Source: Montifringilla adamsi (taxonomy: Eukaryota > Chordata > Aves > Passeriformes > Passeridae). From it: 64,000 nucleotides of DNA. Location of the stretch: the NCBI GenBank assembly GCA_017590115.1, contig JAGGNK010009114.1, forward strand, positions 17,629,937 through 17,693,936, read 5' to 3'. A program made the translations under genes and the position numbers. A model generated the notes under the pieces. The model ran no database searches. It was not told where the DNA came from and worked only from the letters and a program-made list of their open reading frames with translations. The stretch's first letter is position 1. Each line of letters begins with the position of its first letter. This document shows, piece by piece, positions 61,301 to 64,000 of this stretch.

Positions 61301-64000
61301 TTGCACCATTTCCCAGACCATATGGAAATTGTCTCACCACTGTATCGTTAAAAACCACCACATCTTCTTTAGCTGTTGGCTCTGGAAAGGGCAAGAAACA
61401 AGCTGATCTTAAGTTAGACATCCTTCCCCAACCTCAGATGTCTTGACACCAACCCCATTTTCAAATCACTACAATGGGCCAATATCCAAACATTTTCCCT
61501 AAAGAACATATAAGAGACTCAGGAAGAAGGGAGGACTTTACGAACTTGGACACTGTATACTGAATCTGAGTCCATAACAGCCCAGCTCCTGCGTGAAGCA
61601 CAAGCCCTGCCCCTCCACTGACGCCAGCTGTGAGGTTCACAACTTGTGCTCCCAGACCTTCAAGGAGACTCACTGCTCTTCATACAAGAGAGGATATTAA
61701 ACATCCCAGGTTACCTGGAAATAGAAACTTTATTTTAAAACCTTATCTCAGGAGACTTTTTTTTTCTTCTGTGGATAGCCTGAATACCATAAAGACAGAA
61801 ACCACCAAAACATATTGGTTACTACAGGCTAGTCTTACACATTAATGTGTAGCACTCATATCACATTACTGCAATGTCTATTCATCCTAAAACCACAGAG
61901 AAAATACAGCCTAGCTTGCAGTTAGGGTTTCCTAAAAATTCACATTCAACCTCTGAAACTCTTCAACAAATTTTCTCCAGAGCTTTTCCCTGAACAAAGA
62001 TAACAAAACAGGCAACAAACTTCCAAGTGGGGAACTCTGCACTGCTGCTGCAACTGTGTTGTCTCTTGCAGCCTTTAAGCAGAGAGGCTTAAAGGACCTC
62101 CTTAAAGACCTCCTAGAGGCAGGGAATGCATCTCCTTGCTGACTGCAAACACTTGCAAGCAGGACAGAAACAAGCCCAAAAACTCTGCTGGTGTCTGCAA
62201 GGTATCTAAAGCATCATCTCATGAGCCACTGGACTGCTATTCTGACTCCTTACACAGAAGAGCTTGGTTGTGGTGCAGACCTGTGGTTTGCAAACCTGGC
62301 TTTTATCACTACCACCTTTTACAGCCTCAGCACCCACGGAGGGAGAAGGATTTGCTGCAAGCTGAGTCAACAGCAGCCTCTTCATTATTAACCACTATCG
62401 CTCTCTTTGTACTAACACCAAGGAAAATCCACACAGCTCCTTCACTGATCAGATTGGGAGCAGTTGAGGTCGGGTGACAAGGATCTGCAAGAGACGTTTT
62501 CTTCTTTCAAACCTGGACTATACAATACGCTTGGGAAGGGGAGAATGGCAAGGTTCTGCCCTCCAGTTATTTCCCAAGAGCCCAAAATACTAGAGGCACA
62601 ATTGCAATTACCTGCTGCTAGAGCTGCCAGCTCAGCAGCAACTAAGCCCTTCCCGTGTCTCCAAAGTGAATTCACTGTGGTGGTTTGAGGGACTGGGCAA
62701 ACAGACCAGACTCAACAATTGAATCCTGTCAATACACTTCTCTCTCCTTTAAACAACCTCCTTGAGACCTGGGGGAACAAAGCATCGTTAATCTGGAACG
62801 AGAAGCATCTGCATGTGGCATTAGCTAGAACACCTGCTTATAGTAGCAAAAGAGAAAACACCTTTTCCCCTGGAGCTAATCCCTGCAAGGGCACCTGCTT
62901 TCCCAGCAAACTTTTACACCAGCAGAAACCCAGTTCCCACTCAGCTGATCACCATTCAGCACCCCAGACAGATGGTCTTTAACTTGTAATTGTAATCTTC
63001 TGACACACACAAAACCCACCTGCAGTAGTTTAATAATGTTTTTACACAGAAGGGACCAAGGCTGGCAAGCAACTTACCTAGACTGTCTTCCACACAGTGA
63101 GGAATCCTTTTCAACCGGAATTTGTGGAGCAGCCTCCATACTTTGGGGGGTGACTTACAGCTTCACAGAAACATAAGGCAAAAAATAAAGAGCGTGAAAA
63201 ATATCCAGGGATTTCCTCTTCACTGTGGAGTCACCTTGCCTGCCAGCCTATTTCAGTCATGCAGTCACAGGAGGTCTTCCTCCCACCAGGCCTGGTATAA
63301 GCGTATTCCTAACACTGGTCCTGTAGCTCTCCCTGTGACAGAACTGCACACCAGGTTCTGTGCTCAGTCACACCAGAGCAGGCCAAGGAAGCTCCAGAGC
63401 AGTCTTGGTCCCTAGAGCCAAGCTACTTAATGCACCTGCTGCTGCAGCCATCAGGGGAGGGGGAACAGCTCCACATGAACCTCTACCAATGATGCAGCAA
63501 ATACACTTAAATGTTCAGAGCAGTTTCCTTCCCATTCAGTGGGCAGAAGGGAGGAAGGGTACATTGCAAGCCCACTTTCAGATTTTCCCTGTAGTATTGC
63601 CTCACTACTTTATCTGAACTAGGAACCAAATACAATCTCTGCCTTAATGCCTGGTGACTAAAGAACATAGCATCAATATTTAAACCAGTCAAATTCCCTT
63701 GACAGAAAGCAATACATTTATGCCGTGTCTACTGTTCAGGCAGGTAGGAGCAGCAGGCTTCAATGATGGATTTAGCCACTCTGTTGGTCTGAAAAGTAAT
63801 TCCAGATACTTTCAGATGAAATACACTACAGAATTTAAAAATTTATATTAATCTCATTCTTCCAAAATAATTAAGGAGATTAATTTTACTTTCTTTTGAT
63901 CCAGCATCAAAGACTTTCGAGATATGTACATCATTAACTATGACAATCAGAAGAGCACTGAACCTGCAAACCAACTATTTACATTATATGTTGAAAAAAC

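Larger units (their letters stand above)
46363..64000 (-). other. CLASP1: CLASP1 upstream intron (incomplete)
   Basis: This is intron sequence upstream of the first identified CLASP1 exon; it also contains the U4atac gene and its CpG island. From about 47.9 to 64 kb I found no convincing coding exon, RNA gene or clear transposon, only scattered short repeats, an A/C-rich tract near 55.3 kb and candidate conserved non-coding stretches. The CLASP1 start-codon exon was searched for and not found, so the intron probably continues past 64000. Confidence 0.8.

Overview
The window is vertebrate nuclear DNA, almost certainly from a bird. It is AT-rich, intron-dominated sequence with CR1-type LINE remnants (about 3.53-3.92 kb, 29.83-30.02 kb, 41.24-41.42 kb), and its exons encode a highly conserved vertebrate protein. 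There are no prokaryotic features; nearly all open reading frames in it are chance frames in introns.

One protein gene spans the window on the minus strand: CLASP1, a microtubule plus-end-tracking protein. Reading right to left, 16 consecutive coding exons run from 46362 down to 1156. Every junction is GT-AG, and the joined exons stay in frame for 1,546 nt (515 codons plus one base). They encode about residues 66 to 580: most of TOG1, the Ser-rich linker, all of TOG2, and the start of the Ser/Arg-rich region. The start-codon exons lie upstream, probably beyond 64000, and the rest of the protein lies beyond position 1. A 30 kb intron (10857-41121) separates the TOG1 exons from the linker and TOG2 exons.

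The most notable element is a nested gene on the plus strand at about 47526-47645, inside a CpG island in the CLASP1 intron upstream of the 46.3 kb exon. I read it as RNU4ATAC, the U4atac snRNA of the minor (U12-type) spliceosome. It has the U6atac-pairing segments, the 5' stem-loop with a kink-turn, a short GC-rich 3' stem-loop and an Sm site. Upstream lie a GC box, a perfect octamer and an SPH/ZNF143-like site, as expected for a Pol II snRNA gene. The human RNU4ATAC gene also lies in a CLASP1 intron in antisense orientation, so the nesting appears conserved. A four-base assembly gap lies between its distal enhancer and transcription start.

The remaining sequence is intron, with CR1 fragments, short tandem duplications, a CA microsatellite, low-complexity tracts and a few stretches that look like candidate conserved non-coding elements. 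I found no novel protein-coding system. The strongest observations are the nested U4atac gene and its compensatory structural changes, a NAGNAG tandem acceptor in CLASP1, and the exon/intron layout around the TOG domains.
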